NCBI GenBank assembly: GCA_900315765.1
Contig: ONAK01000022.1
Span: 1 to 45,270 of the forward strand
From: an uncultured Prevotella sp.
Lineage (GTDB): Bacteria; Bacteroidota; Bacteroidia; Bacteroidales; Bacteroidaceae
DNA: 45,270 nucleotides
Direction: 5' to 3'
The translations under genes and the position numbers were made by a program. Shown here in pieces: positions 11,945 through 20,701 of this stretch; position 1 is the first letter of the stretch, and each line of letters opens with the position of its first letter. The notes under the pieces were generated by a model. That model saw only the letters and a list, made by a program, of their open reading frames with translations, was not told the origin of the DNA and made no database searches.

Positions 11945-13851
11945 ACTATCAAGAAATACTGAAACGTTACTGGGGCTACGATGATTTTCGCGGAATCCAA
12001 CGCGAAATCATCGAGTCTATAGGTAGCGGTCACGATACACTGGGACTGATGCCTACAGGTGGTGGAAAGTCAATCACCTTCCAAGTACCAGCCTTAGCCC
12101 AAGAGGGCACCTGCGTAGTCGTTACACCACTTATTGCCTTGATGAAAGATCAGGTTGACAATCTGCGTCGCAGAGGTATCAAGGCAGCAGCTATTTACAG
12201 CGGACTTAGTCACGAAGAGATTCTTACCACCCTCGAGAATGCCATTTTTGGCGGCGTTAAGCTACTTTACGTATCACCCGAGCGTCTCTCGTCAGAACTG
12301 TTTCAGACTAAGCTGCGCCACATGAAGATTAGTTTTATTACTGTCGACGAGGCTCATTGCATATCGCAATGGGGCTATGACTTTCGCCCCTCTTATCTGC
12401 AGATAGCAAAAATCCGCAAGCTCATTCCTGATGCACCCGTTCTGGCACTAACAGCAACGGCAACACCACAGGTAGTAGAGGACATTAAAATCAGATTGGA
12501 TAATGGCAATTCTGATTTTAATACCTTTAAGATGAGCTTTGAGCGCAAGAATCTGGCCTATGTGGTGCGCCAGGCCGAGGATAAGATTGGCGAACTGCTC
12601 CACATTCTGCGCAGCACCAAGGACTCTACTATTGTCTATGCTCGCAGCCGGCGCCGCACTAAGGAGTATGCCGAGCTTATCAAAGAAGCAGGCATCACCG
12701 CCACCTTCTATCATGCAGGACTTGATGCCTGCGAGAAAGACAAGCGCCAACAAGCCTGGCAGCACGACGAGTATAGAGTAATGGTAGCCACCAACGCTTT
12801 TGGTATGGGTATTGATAAGCCTGATGTACGCCTGGTGGTTCACGTAGACTGCCCTGACAGCATCGAGGCCTATTTCCAGGAAGCAGGCCGTGCCGGTCGC
12901 GATGGTTTTAAGGCCTATGCCGTACTGCTCTACAACAACAGCGACGAGCGCAAGTTGATGAAGCGCATCAGCGACAGCTTCCCTGATAAAGACTATATCC
13001 GACAGGTTTACGAACATCTGGCCTATTATTATCAGATAGGTGTAGGCTCGGGCTATGGCCATACGTTTGAATTCAACATCGATAAGTTCTGCCACATTTA
13101 CCACCACTTCCCTATTCAGGTAGATTCTGCTCTGAAAATCCTTCAGCGCGCAGGCTATATAGAGTATACGGAAGAACAGGACAATCAGGCCCGCGTGATG
13201 TTCACCGTAAGCCGCAATGACTTATACCGCCTTGAGAACAACAGCCCTAACGAAGAGAAGATAATCACCGCCCTACTACGCAACTATGGCGGACTGTTTA
13301 CCGACTACAACTATATCGACGAGGCATTTCTGGCACAAGTAACCCAACTGCAGCCACAACAGGTTTACCTGATACTGAAAAACCTGTCGCAACGCCACAT
13401 TCTGCACTTCATTCCGCAGAAGAAGACACCTTATATCCGCTACACTCAGCGTCGCGAGGATAAGGAGTACATACAGATTATGCCCGAGATATACGAGGAG
13501 CGCAAGGCCCAGTTTACCCAGCGCATCAAGTCCATGATACGCTATGCCAAATACGACCACATTTGTCGCTCACGCCAACTGCTTAGTTATTTTGGCGATC
13601 ATAGCGGGCACAACTGCGGCCAATGTGATGTATGCCTGGCTCAGCGCTCTACAGGCGCAGTTTCTGAGCAGAAACTTACCAATGCAGTAGAGGCCATTCT
13701 GAATCTGCTTGGCGACCACAAGCCCCATTTCGTAACAGAAATAAAAAGCATCGAGCTGCCAGAAAGCGAACTCGATGCTGCAATTTCATATCTTACTGCC
13801 GAAGAATATATCCGTCAGACAGACGATGAACGGTTAGAAATTAATTTTTAA
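11941..13851 (+). CDS. recQ: ATP-dependent DNA helicase RecQ
   Basis: A 636-residue RecQ helicase. Motif I is MPTGGGKS, motif II VDEAHC (DEAH type), motif III ALTATA and motif VI FQEAGRAGRDG. The RecQ zinc-binding cysteines appear in HICRSRQLLSYFGDHSG and CGQCDVC. The start is GTG at 11941 overlapping the recJ stop (GTGA). The C-terminal HRDC domain is replaced by a short helical tail, as in many Bacteroidetes RecQ proteins. Its last 18 bp overlap the end of the convergent purF-like gene. Confidence 0.96.
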   Translation: MNYQEILKRYWGYDDFRGIQREIIESIGSGHDTLGLMPTGGGKSITFQVPALAQEGTCVVVTPLIALMKDQVDNLRRRGIKAAAIYSGLSHEEILTTLENAIFGGVKLLYVSPERLSSELFQTKLRHMKISFITVDEAHCISQWGYDFRPSYLQIAKIRKLIPDAPVLALTATATPQVVEDIKIRLDNGNSDFNTFKMSFERKNLAYVVRQAEDKIGELLHILRSTKDSTIVYARSRRRTKEYAELIKEAGITATFYHAGLDACEKDKRQQAWQHDEYRVMVATNAFGMGIDKPDVRLVVHVDCPDSIEAYFQEAGRAGRDGFKAYAVLLYNNSDERKLMKRISDSFPDKDYIRQVYEHLAYYYQIGVGSGYGHTFEFNIDKFCHIYHHFPIQVDSALKILQRAGYIEYTEEQDNQARVMFTVSRNDLYRLENNSPNEEKIITALLRNYGGLFTDYNYIDEAFLAQVTQLQPQQVYLILKNLSQRHILHFIPQKKTPYIRYTQRREDKEYIQIMPEIYEERKAQFTQRIKSMIRYAKYDHICRSRQLLSYFGDHSGHNCGQCDVCLAQRSTGAVSEQKLTNAVEAILNLLGDHKPHFVTEIKSIELPESELDAAISYLTAEEYIRQTDDERLEINF

Positions 13852-15285
13852 CTGTCGCTCGTCTTCATGATCGTGCTCGTGGCAGTAACTGCTGCCATCA
13901 AAGCAGTGTGTACAAACACGGCACTTATCCATTCCTATGCTCTTAATCAGGTCCTCAAGCTTAGCAAACTTCAGCGTTGTCAGTCCCAATCGCTTGGCTA
14001 TCTCGTCAACCATACGCTTGTATTCAGGCGAATCAGTCTGAGCATACTTCTCAAGATTCTTCTTATCATCACCTTCAAAATCCTTGATGATGCGTCGTGT
14101 TATCAGTTCCATATCACTTTTCGACGAAGTGAATCCAATGAAAGGACAACCATATACCAGTGGTGGGCATGAGATACGGCAGTGAACCTCCTTGGCGCCG
14201 TACTCAAAGAAAGTCTTTACATTGTCTTTAAGCTGTGTACCACGTACGATAGAGTCATCGCAGAACACCACACGCTGGTCTTTCAGCAATGCGGGGTTTG
14301 GTATCAGCTTCATCTTAGCCACCAGCGAACGGCGCTCCTGATTGCCAGGAGTAAACGAGCGAGGCCATGTTGGCGTGTACTTCAGCACGGCACGCTTATA
14401 GGGCACGCCCTTACCTTCGGCATATCCCAGCGCCATACCAACTCCAGAATCAGGCACACCGCAAACGCAGTCCACCTCAGCGTCATCCTTCTCACCCATC
14501 ATCTTACCATTCGTCTCACGAACGTTCTCTACGTTTATGCCATTATAGTCTGATGCAGGGAATCCATAATAAACCCACAGGAACGAGCATATCTGCTCCC
14601 TCTTCCAGGGCTCCTGCAGTACCTCCATCTTGTCGGCAGTCAGTAATACTATCTCGCCTGGTCCAAGGTCGCGCACTCGCTTATAGTCCAGATTGGGGAA
14701 GCTGGTAGTCTCGCTGCTCACAGCGAAGGCACCATCCTTCTGTCCGATAACTATAGGCGTGCGCCCCAAGAAGTCGCGTGCAGCAATGATACCTTTCTCA
14801 GTAAGTATCAACATAGAGCACGAGCCCTCAATCTTCTTGTATACCAGATTTATACCTTCAACAAATGTGCGCCCCATGTTTATCAGCAGCGCCACAAGTT
14901 CAGTCTGGTTAATGGTGTTGGCCGAGTACTCGCTGAAGTGCATGCGGCGTTCCAGCAGCTCCTGAGCTATCTCCTCGATATTGTTTATCTTAGCCACAGT
15001 CACCACTGCATAACGTCCCAAATGCGAGTTTACCAGAATGGGCTGTGGGTCAGTATCGCTAATCACTCCGATACCCTGTTTTCCTGAAAACGAGTCGAGT
15101 TCATCCTCGAACTTAGAGCGGAAGTAATCACGCTCCAGATTATGGATTTTACGACTAAAACCTTTTTCCTCATCAAATGTCACCAGTCCGGCACGCTTTG
15201 TACCCAGATGCGAATTATAATCGGTGCCGTAAAAAAGATCGTTAACACAGCACTTAGTGGAAATTGTTCCAAAAAATCCGCCCAT
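13834..15285 (-). CDS. amidophosphoribosyltransferase-like protein lacking the Cys nucleophile
   Basis: A 483-residue PurF homologue: an N-terminal Ntn glutaminase-like domain (about 1-230) and a C-terminal phosphoribosyltransferase domain with an intact PRPP loop (VVFCDDSIVRGTQL). PurF normally has cysteine directly after the initiator Met (CGI...). Here the protein begins MGGFFGTIS, and the following HRGQ region reads SHLGTKRAG. Glutamine hydrolysis by the usual mechanism should therefore be impossible. It may use ammonia, pair with another glutaminase, or have a different role. The C-terminus has CRVCTHC and a His/Glu-rich tail (CHEHDHEDE) that could bind metal. It starts 6 bp after maoC. 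Confidence 0.85.
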   Translation of the reverse strand: MGGFFGTISTKCCVNDLFYGTDYNSHLGTKRAGLVTFDEEKGFSRKIHNLERDYFRSKFEDELDSFSGKQGIGVISDTDPQPILVNSHLGRYAVVTVAKINNIEEIAQELLERRMHFSEYSANTINQTELVALLINMGRTFVEGINLVYKKIEGSCSMLILTEKGIIAARDFLGRTPIVIGQKDGAFAVSSETTSFPNLDYKRVRDLGPGEIVLLTADKMEVLQEPWKREQICSFLWVYYGFPASDYNGINVENVRETNGKMMGEKDDAEVDCVCGVPDSGVGMALGYAEGKGVPYKRAVLKYTPTWPRSFTPGNQERRSLVAKMKLIPNPALLKDQRVVFCDDSIVRGTQLKDNVKTFFEYGAKEVHCRISCPPLVYGCPFIGFTSSKSDMELITRRIIKDFEGDDKKNLEKYAQTDSPEYKRMVDEIAKRLGLTTLKFAKLEDLIKSIGMDKCRVCTHCFDGSSYCHEHDHEDERQLKINF

Positions 15286-15291
15286 ACCTAT

Positions 15292-15756
15292 TTAATTAAA
15301 ATAATACAGGAACGAAGCGATACCCTCAAGTGCAGGTTTGCGCTGTCCCTCGATTTCAATCCTGAATTCAATCTCTGCCTTACAGATACCACGCAGGTTC
15401 TGAATGTTGTGCAACTTGGTTACCAGTCGCACTTTCGAGCCTGTGATGACAGGCTGACCAAAACGCATTTTGTCCATACCGTAGTTAACCAGCATCTTGA
15501 TGTTGTTCACCTCAATAATCTGGTCCCACATGTATGGCAGGAGCGACAGTGTCAGATATCCGTGAGCAATAGTGCTCTGATACTGGCTCTCCTTCTTAGC
15601 GCGCTCCACATCCACGTGTATCCACTGGTGGTCAAGTGTTGCGTCGGCAAACATGTTGATGCGATCTTGATCTACTTGCAGCCAGTCAGAAGCTCCAAGC
15701 TCCTCACCCAGATGTGCTGCGAATTCATCGTACGAATTAATTACTAATTTTCCCAT
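15292..15756 (-). CDS. MaoC-like hydratase/dehydratase
   Basis: A 154-residue single hot-dog-fold protein of the MaoC/R-hydratase type. The hydratase motif is FADATLDHQWIHVD...STIAHGYLTLSLLP, with the catalytic Asp/His pair. It is expected to hydrate or dehydrate an enoyl thioester; the pathway is not shown by the neighbours (ilvC upstream, purF-like gene downstream). It and the purF-like gene are 6 bp apart and probably co-transcribed. A strong hairpin separates it from ilvC. Confidence 0.9.
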   Translation of the reverse strand: MGKLVINSYDEFAAHLGEELGASDWLQVDQDRINMFADATLDHQWIHVDVERAKKESQYQSTIAHGYLTLSLLPYMWDQIIEVNNIKMLVNYGMDKMRFGQPVITGSKVRLVTKLHNIQNLRGICKAEIEFRIEIEGQRKPALEGIASFLYYFN

Positions 15757-15774
15757 ATCATATTTTAAAATGAA

Positions 15775-15802
15775 TCACGGGGGTGCGTGTGCACCCCCGT
15801 GA
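15775..15802 (-). terminator. strong 12-bp hairpin after ilvC
   Basis: Arms TCACGGGGGTGC (15775-15786) and GCACCCCCGTGA (15791-15802) are perfect complements around a 4-nt loop, 8 bp after the ilvC stop. On the minus strand it is followed by ATTCATTTTAAAA rather than a clean U-run, so it may attenuate rather than stop transcription into maoC. Confidence 0.7.
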
Positions 15803-15810
15803 CTATAGTG

Positions 15811-16860
15811 TTATACGTCTTGGTTCTCTGGACGCAACTTACGTACAGTCTCACCAGCACGCCACATTTCCTGATTACGCATAGCCTCGAGCTCTTTCTC
15901 AAGTCCTGCACGGTAGTCAGGCTTAGAGTTAGCATCGATGGTAATCTGCGCCTCATTACCTGTCTGCACGCTGTAGTACAGCCACTCCATAACAGGCTTG
16001 ATGGCATCGTGGAATCGTGGAGCCCAGTCAAGCGCACCACGCTGTGCGGTAGTAGAACAGTTAGCATACATCCAGTCCATACCTTTAGCACCAAACAACG
16101 GACCAAGGCTCTGTGTGAGCTCCTCTACAGTCTCGTTGAACGCCTCAGATGGCGAATGTCCGTGCTCGCGCAGTACCTCGTACTGGGCCAGCAACAGTCC
16201 CTGAATGGCACCCATCAGCGAGCCACGCTCACCAGTAAGGTCTGATGTAGCCTCACGCTCGAAGGTGGTTTCAAACATATATCCAGCACCAATACCGATA
16301 CCAAATGCCAGAGTCTTCTCCTTAGCATTACCAGTAGCGTCCTGGTAAACGGCATACGAGCAGTTCAGACCACGACCCTCGCAGAACATAGTGCGCAGGC
16401 TGGTACCACTACCCTTAGGTGCAACCATAATAACATCAACATCCTTTGGAGGAACTACACCTGTACGATCACTCCAGTTGATAGCGAAACCGTGGCTGTA
16501 ATACAGAGTCTTGCCAGGCTTCAGATACTGTTTGATGGTGGGCCACTGCTGAATCTGACCAGCATCGCTCAGAAGCATACAGAGGATAGTACCCTTTTCT
16601 GCGGCCTCCTCAATAGAGAAGAGAGTCTCGCCAGGAACCCATCCGTCGGCCACAGCCTTGTCGTAGGTTTTACCCAGACGCTGACCAACAATCACGTTGA
16701 ATCCGTTATCACGCAGGTTGCAGGCCTGACCTGGGCCCTGTACGCCATAACCGATCACAGCGATGGTTTCATTCTTCAATACTTCACGTGCTTTCTCGAG
16801 TGAGAACTCTTTGCTGGTGATAACAGTCTCTGTTACTCCACCGAAATTCATTTGTGCCAT
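15811..16860 (-). CDS. ilvC: ketol-acid reductoisomerase
   Basis: A 349-residue protein catalysing the second step of valine/isoleucine synthesis (acetolactate to dihydroxyisovalerate, NADPH- and Mg-dependent). The Rossmann loop is IGYGVQGPGQACNLRDNG. The knotted C-terminal domain carries the conserved acidic metal-binding segments (for example DLTGERGSLMGAIQG and SEAFNETVEELTQ). Length fits this Bacteroidetes type. It stands apart from other ilv genes, behind a 150-nt structured leader, suggesting separate regulation by the leader. Confidence 0.95.
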   Translation of the reverse strand: MAQMNFGGVTETVITSKEFSLEKAREVLKNETIAVIGYGVQGPGQACNLRDNGFNVIVGQRLGKTYDKAVADGWVPGETLFSIEEAAEKGTILCMLLSDAGQIQQWPTIKQYLKPGKTLYYSHGFAINWSDRTGVVPPKDVDVIMVAPKGSGTSLRTMFCEGRGLNCSYAVYQDATGNAKEKTLAFGIGIGAGYMFETTFEREATSDLTGERGSLMGAIQGLLLAQYEVLREHGHSPSEAFNETVEELTQSLGPLFGAKGMDWMYANCSTTAQRGALDWAPRFHDAIKPVMEWLYYSVQTGNEAQITIDANSKPDYRAGLEKELEAMRNQEMWRAGETVRKLRPENQDV

Positions 16861-17013
16861 AATAGCAATAAAATTTTTAATGTGTTAATATAATCCCTGC
16901 GTTCTATGCCAGCCCTACCCGAGAGCCGGACGCTTGGTGCTCACCACCGTCTTCTTTCTAGTCCGCTCCCACCCTGCTCAGAGAGTGCGACTTGGGCGTT
17001 AACTATTTAAATC
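16861..17013 (-). promoter_or_regulatory. GC-rich structured 5' leader of ilvC
   Basis: Between the -7 box and the ilvC ATG lies a leader of about 150 nt whose core (roughly 16,900-16,996) is much more GC-rich than the surrounding spacers. It can form a three-part hairpin GACG-GGTG/CACC-CGTC (16929-16951) or an alternative longer stem GAGC-GGAC/GTCC-GCTC (16923-16931 with 16961-16968). The two use the same bases and exclude each other. This looks like a switch or attenuator. I cannot match it to a known riboswitch class. Confidence 0.6.
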
Positions 17014-17019
17014 GGGTGC

Positions 17020-17027
17020 AAAATTAA
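17020..17027 (-). promoter_or_regulatory. -7 box of ilvC
   Basis: TAATTTTG on the minus strand followed by CACCC. It places the ilvC transcription start near 17013 and defines the long leader. Confidence 0.6.
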
Positions 17028-17075
17028 GCATAATCGCCGAAATAACCAAAAATTTAATCTGCTTTTTATTGATTT

Positions 17076-17522
17076 TTATTTCATCACCTTCACAATCTCC
17101 TCCAGCCATTGCTTGTCTGTGTCGTCGAAAGTGGCCAACTCGCGGCTATCTATATCCAGTACAGCCGTTATCTCGCCAGCCTCATTACGCACTGGAACCA
17201 CAATTTCCGAACGCGACTCGCTACTGCAGGCAATGTGCCCTGGGAACAGCTCCACATCAGGCACCACGATGGTCTCGCCTTGCTTCCAGGCTGTGCCACA
17301 AACGCCCTTACCATATCCTATATGCATACAGGCCACCGGTCCTTGGAACGGTCCCAGTATCAGTTCACCATTCTTCACGCGATAGAATCCCGTCCACCAG
17401 AATCCCATCTCTAAATGGATTGCAGCTGCGATATTTGCCATCACAGCCACCTCGTCTGTTTCGCCTTGTGTCAGGCTCTTAATCTGCTCACAGAGCATCT
17501 TATATCTTTCAATCTTACTCAT
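17076..17522 (-). CDS. msrC: free methionine-(R)-sulfoxide reductase (GAF domain)
   Basis: A 148-residue GAF-domain protein. The three redox cysteines of the fRMsr family are present as Cys65 (GPVACMHI), Cys75 (GVCGTAW) and Cys99 (FPGHIACSSES). Their spacing of 10 and 24 residues is that of E. coli fRMsr. It reduces free methionine-R-sulfoxide, using thioredoxin. It is the last gene of the M48-pepC-SDR-msrC run and overlaps the SDR gene by 8 bp. Confidence 0.92.
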   Translation of the reverse strand: MSKIERYKMLCEQIKSLTQGETDEVAVMANIAAAIHLEMGFWWTGFYRVKNGELILGPFQGPVACMHIGYGKGVCGTAWKQGETIVVPDVELFPGHIACSSESRSEIVVPVRNEAGEITAVLDIDSRELATFDDTDKQWLEEIVKVMK

Positions 17523-18234
17523 ATTTTACTAAATTTAATTTGCGCCAGATAAACCTCGGCACTCTGCGCCAGAGGGCGGTGAGGATGCGGTAGCGCCAGT
17601 CGATAACGCGAATATGCTTACGATGCTCGATGGCACTCACAATCTCGCGAGCCACACGCTCTGGCTTCAGCAACATAGGATAGCGAGGCAAACCGCTAAG
17701 CAGGGCTGTATCTACAAAACCGGGGCGTATGTCGGTGAAACGGATATCAAGCTGGCGGGCATTGGCCTGCTGCTCGAGTGCCTGCAGATAAACATTCTGA
17801 TAGGCCTTAGTGGCTGAATAGGCTGGTGCTGGACCTAAGCCTTTGGTGCCGGCAATAGACGAGATGGCTGCAATGTGGCCCCTGCCCTGCTGGGCAAAAT
17901 AACGATAGGCGCAACCTATCATGCGTGTAAAGCCTAAGCCATTGGTCTCAACAGTAGCCAACTCGATGTCGGGCGCAAGTTCGCGGTTCTGGAATCCGAT
18001 GCCTGAGGCATAGAAAAACAGGTCCATTCCTCCCAGACGATTGATAAGCGCCTGCAACTTCTCTGTGGCATCAGCATGAGTTACATCTATCTGTTCAACC
18101 TCGGCGGCGCCAATGGTTTGCAACAGGTCTAAACGGCGAGCGGCCACGCCTACCTTCCAGCCGCGCTGGATAAATAGACGGGCCACTTCGAGTCCGATAC
18201 CTGATGAGGCGCCAATAATAATAGCTTTACTCAT
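17515..18234 (-). CDS. short-chain dehydrogenase/reductase
   Basis: A 239-residue classical SDR. The nucleotide-binding motif is GASSGIGLEVARLF near the N-terminus, and the active site contains Ser (AAISSIAGTKG) and YSATK. The Arg after the first strand (AARR) suggests NADP preference. The C-terminal third is hydrophobic and basic (WRRVPRFIWRKL), which could be a membrane-associated tail. Substrate is unknown. It overlaps both neighbours by 8 bp, so expression is coupled to pepC and msrC. Confidence 0.92.
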   Translation of the reverse strand: MSKAIIIGASSGIGLEVARLFIQRGWKVGVAARRLDLLQTIGAAEVEQIDVTHADATEKLQALINRLGGMDLFFYASGIGFQNRELAPDIELATVETNGLGFTRMIGCAYRYFAQQGRGHIAAISSIAGTKGLGPAPAYSATKAYQNVYLQALEQQANARQLDIRFTDIRPGFVDTALLSGLPRYPMLLKPERVAREIVSAIEHRKHIRVIDWRYRILTALWRRVPRFIWRKLNLVKYE

Positions 18235-19630
18235 CGGGCAAGAACAATGGGTCTTCAGGCATTACCATAACTGGCTTGGTATTGTATGCCTTAAGTAGTT
18301 TATCAGATACGTACTTTTTGTTTACAACCAGACGGAACATATACTCACGGAACCACTCTGCAGTCATAATGATGCAGCCCTGCTGTCCGCTGGTAGCGCC
18401 CCATGAGTTCTCGACCTTCCACTTAATGGGTTTGCCTTGTTTATCAAGGTCAACAGCAGTAAGCGTCATAGCATGGGTAGAACCGCTATCAAAGGTGCTG
18501 ATGCGCTGAGCTTTGTTCATAGCAAAGGTTGTACCGAATACAGAGCCATAGTCGAAATTATCTAACGAAGCGTAGCCGCGTTTGCGATCCAGGAGCTTAC
18601 CTACATCGTAAGAGCTATACATTTTGCGACCGTCCTTGAGTGAGGCGATGGCCAGCTGCTCGATTTCGTCCATAGGCAGGTTGAGATAGCGCCAGTTGCT
18701 ACCATCATAGGTGTGACGGTCGTACTCTACCTCATAGGTCTTATAGTACTCGCGACGTGGGTCGTTCATCACCATGATGAAGGTGCCATTGATGTCGTCG
18801 CCAACCACCTCTTTATAGAAGCTCAGCGGCGTGTACTCTTTTGCCTCGCCCAACTGGCGGCCAGCCTTGTCGTGGAAGGCATAGGTGAATTTCTCGACAG
18901 GAGCACCCAGAGTGAGTTTGAGCATACGATAAATCTGAGTGAGCATCTGAGTCTTTGCCTTCTGAATGTCGGCACTGCTCTTCTTCTGGGCTACCATATC
19001 GCGAAGCTGCAAACCAAACTCGCGAAGCTTTGACGAAACAAGGCTACGGGCCTTTGATGTGTTCTCGCTTGTAAATGTCTCAGGCATGACCTCTGATGGT
19101 ACAAGACCGTATTTGGGAGCCAGATCGGCTACACCACAGAAGGTTCCGCCATCGCCAATGGGCGAATGGAAGAAGAACTGCACACGCTGATCATCGATAG
19201 GCTTCTTGGCAGTATCGATAACACCCTGAAGCATCAGGTTTGCTTTCTCCAGCTGATCCCAGAAGAACAGGTAGGCCTGCGAGAACTCGATGCTTACTGA
19301 GTCGGCATGATTCATGTAGTTAGAACGCAGCACATTAAGACCGCTGAACATCCAGCAACGCCCCGACGATTTCTGGTCGGTAATAGTCTGTTTGCGGGTT
19401 TCAACAGAGAAATGGGTATCGATAGGCTTGGCTGCTACGCGATAGTTCTTTGCTAACGCATCGATGCTCATGCCGTAGACGGCATTTGCGATGACTCGCT
19501 CCTTGCCACACTGCTTCTGTTCTTTCTGAATCTCCTGTAACATCTGGGCCGAAATGCCCCCACCCTGAGTTTGCGCCTGAGCAGTAAAACCGCAGGCTGC
19601 AAAAAGGATTAAAACTGATTTCTTGTTCAT
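18227..19630 (-). CDS. exported aminopeptidase C (C1B), second copy
   Basis: A 467-residue PepC/bleomycin-hydrolase-type cysteine peptidase with a signal peptide (MNKKSVLILFAACGFTAQAQ). The catalytic Cys92 is in KSSGRCWMFSGLNVLR; His is in GSTHAMTLTAV and Asn in VENSWGA. It is longer than the copy at 9,018 and close to the typical length of PepC. Export implies peptide degradation in the periplasm. It lies 14 bp after the M48 peptidase gene, so two exported peptidases share an operon. Confidence 0.93.
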   Translation of the reverse strand: MNKKSVLILFAACGFTAQAQTQGGGISAQMLQEIQKEQKQCGKERVIANAVYGMSIDALAKNYRVAAKPIDTHFSVETRKQTITDQKSSGRCWMFSGLNVLRSNYMNHADSVSIEFSQAYLFFWDQLEKANLMLQGVIDTAKKPIDDQRVQFFFHSPIGDGGTFCGVADLAPKYGLVPSEVMPETFTSENTSKARSLVSSKLREFGLQLRDMVAQKKSSADIQKAKTQMLTQIYRMLKLTLGAPVEKFTYAFHDKAGRQLGEAKEYTPLSFYKEVVGDDINGTFIMVMNDPRREYYKTYEVEYDRHTYDGSNWRYLNLPMDEIEQLAIASLKDGRKMYSSYDVGKLLDRKRGYASLDNFDYGSVFGTTFAMNKAQRISTFDSGSTHAMTLTAVDLDKQGKPIKWKVENSWGATSGQQGCIIMTAEWFREYMFRLVVNKKYVSDKLLKAYNTKPVMVMPEDPLFLPDE

Positions 19631-19644
19631 TCTTACTTTTTTAA

Positions 19645-20544
19645 TTATTTACTCTTTTTAGTTGATGTCTTTTTTGTGGTGGTCTTCTTGGTGGTAGACT
19701 TCTTGGTGGTTGTCTTCTTGGTGGTTGTGGTAGCAGGCTTGTAGTACTTCAGCGCCTCAGGCAACCATCCCTGAATGTTCTTGATGCGGGTTGCATCAGA
19801 TGGGTGATCGCTCAGGAATTCAGCTGTGCTCTTATTACCACTTGCTGCCGACATGCGCTCCCAGAACTTTACAGCTACGTTAGGATCGTAGCCAGCCATA
19901 GCGGCGAAGATAAGTCCCAGGTGGTCGGCCTCGTTCTCATTGTCGCGAGAATATTTGAGGTTAGCAAAGTTCAAGCCATAGCTTGCTGCAGCCTGACCTA
20001 ATGCTACGGTATTGCTGCTAACGCCCAGAATGCTGGCTAAGGCGCCAAGTCCCTGCACACCATACTGCTGCTTAATCTTTGTACTCATCTGCTCGGCAGA
20101 GTGACGAGCCACAGCATGGGCAATCTCGTGTCCCAGCACGATGGCAAGCGAAGCCTCGTCCTGAGTGATGGGCAGAATACCCTCGTAAACCACAATCAGT
20201 CCGCCAGGCATACACCATGCATTAGCCTGTTTATCAGCAACAAGATTAAATGTCCACTGATAATTCTGTACATCGTTCTGCATACCATTTGTGTTGAGGA
20301 AGTTAACAACGGCATTTGCCAGATTGGTTCCTACGCGCTTTACCAAAGCTGTGTTAGTGGCGTTGGTAGAAAGCTTGGCAGTTTTCATAAACTCCTGATA
20401 CTGCTGGGTGGAGAGGGTAAGAATCTCGCCATCGCTAACCATTAGGTTCTGCTTACGACCTGTGATGGGCACAGTGTTTGTGGTACCGCAGCTAACCAAT
20501 AGAGCTGCAACCATCGACATTACAAAAATCTTGATATTCTTCAT
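19645..20544 (-). CDS. M48-family metallopeptidase lipoprotein
   Basis: A 299-residue LoiP/BepA-like peptidase. The start is placed at MKNIKIF (20544), which gives a lipoprotein signal peptide ending LLVSCG (lipid-modified Cys19); the longer open frame upstream lacks a signal peptide. The zinc motif is HEIAHAVARHSAEQ, with a downstream Glu ligand in ENEADHLG. The last 30 residues are a low-complexity Lys/Thr tail of the KKTTTKK type, unusual for the family. It probably acts in outer-membrane quality control. Confidence 0.92.
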   Translation of the reverse strand: MKNIKIFVMSMVAALLVSCGTTNTVPITGRKQNLMVSDGEILTLSTQQYQEFMKTAKLSTNATNTALVKRVGTNLANAVVNFLNTNGMQNDVQNYQWTFNLVADKQANAWCMPGGLIVVYEGILPITQDEASLAIVLGHEIAHAVARHSAEQMSTKIKQQYGVQGLGALASILGVSSNTVALGQAAASYGLNFANLKYSRDNENEADHLGLIFAAMAGYDPNVAVKFWERMSAASGNKSTAEFLSDHPSDATRIKNIQGWLPEALKYYKPATTTTKKTTTKKSTTKKTTTKKTSTKKSK

Positions 20545-20636
20545 ACGACTTTTTGTTATTTTATTGGTTATATTATGTTTTCGAGTGCAAAGTAAATAAA
20601 AATTTTCGATTCTTGCAAATTTTAAAACATAAAAAT

Positions 20637-20662
20637 AGAGACATCCCCGAAGGAATGCCTCT
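20637..20662 (-). terminator. UUCG-loop terminator
   Basis: On the minus strand an 11-bp stem (20637-20647 with 20652-20662, two G-U pairs) closes a C(UUCG)G tetraloop and is followed by AUUUUUAU. It ends the transcript of the small exported protein and separates it from the M48 operon. Confidence 0.85.
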
Positions 20663-20701
20663 AAAAATAGAATGACCAATAATAACTAAAAAACTATGAA
20701 T

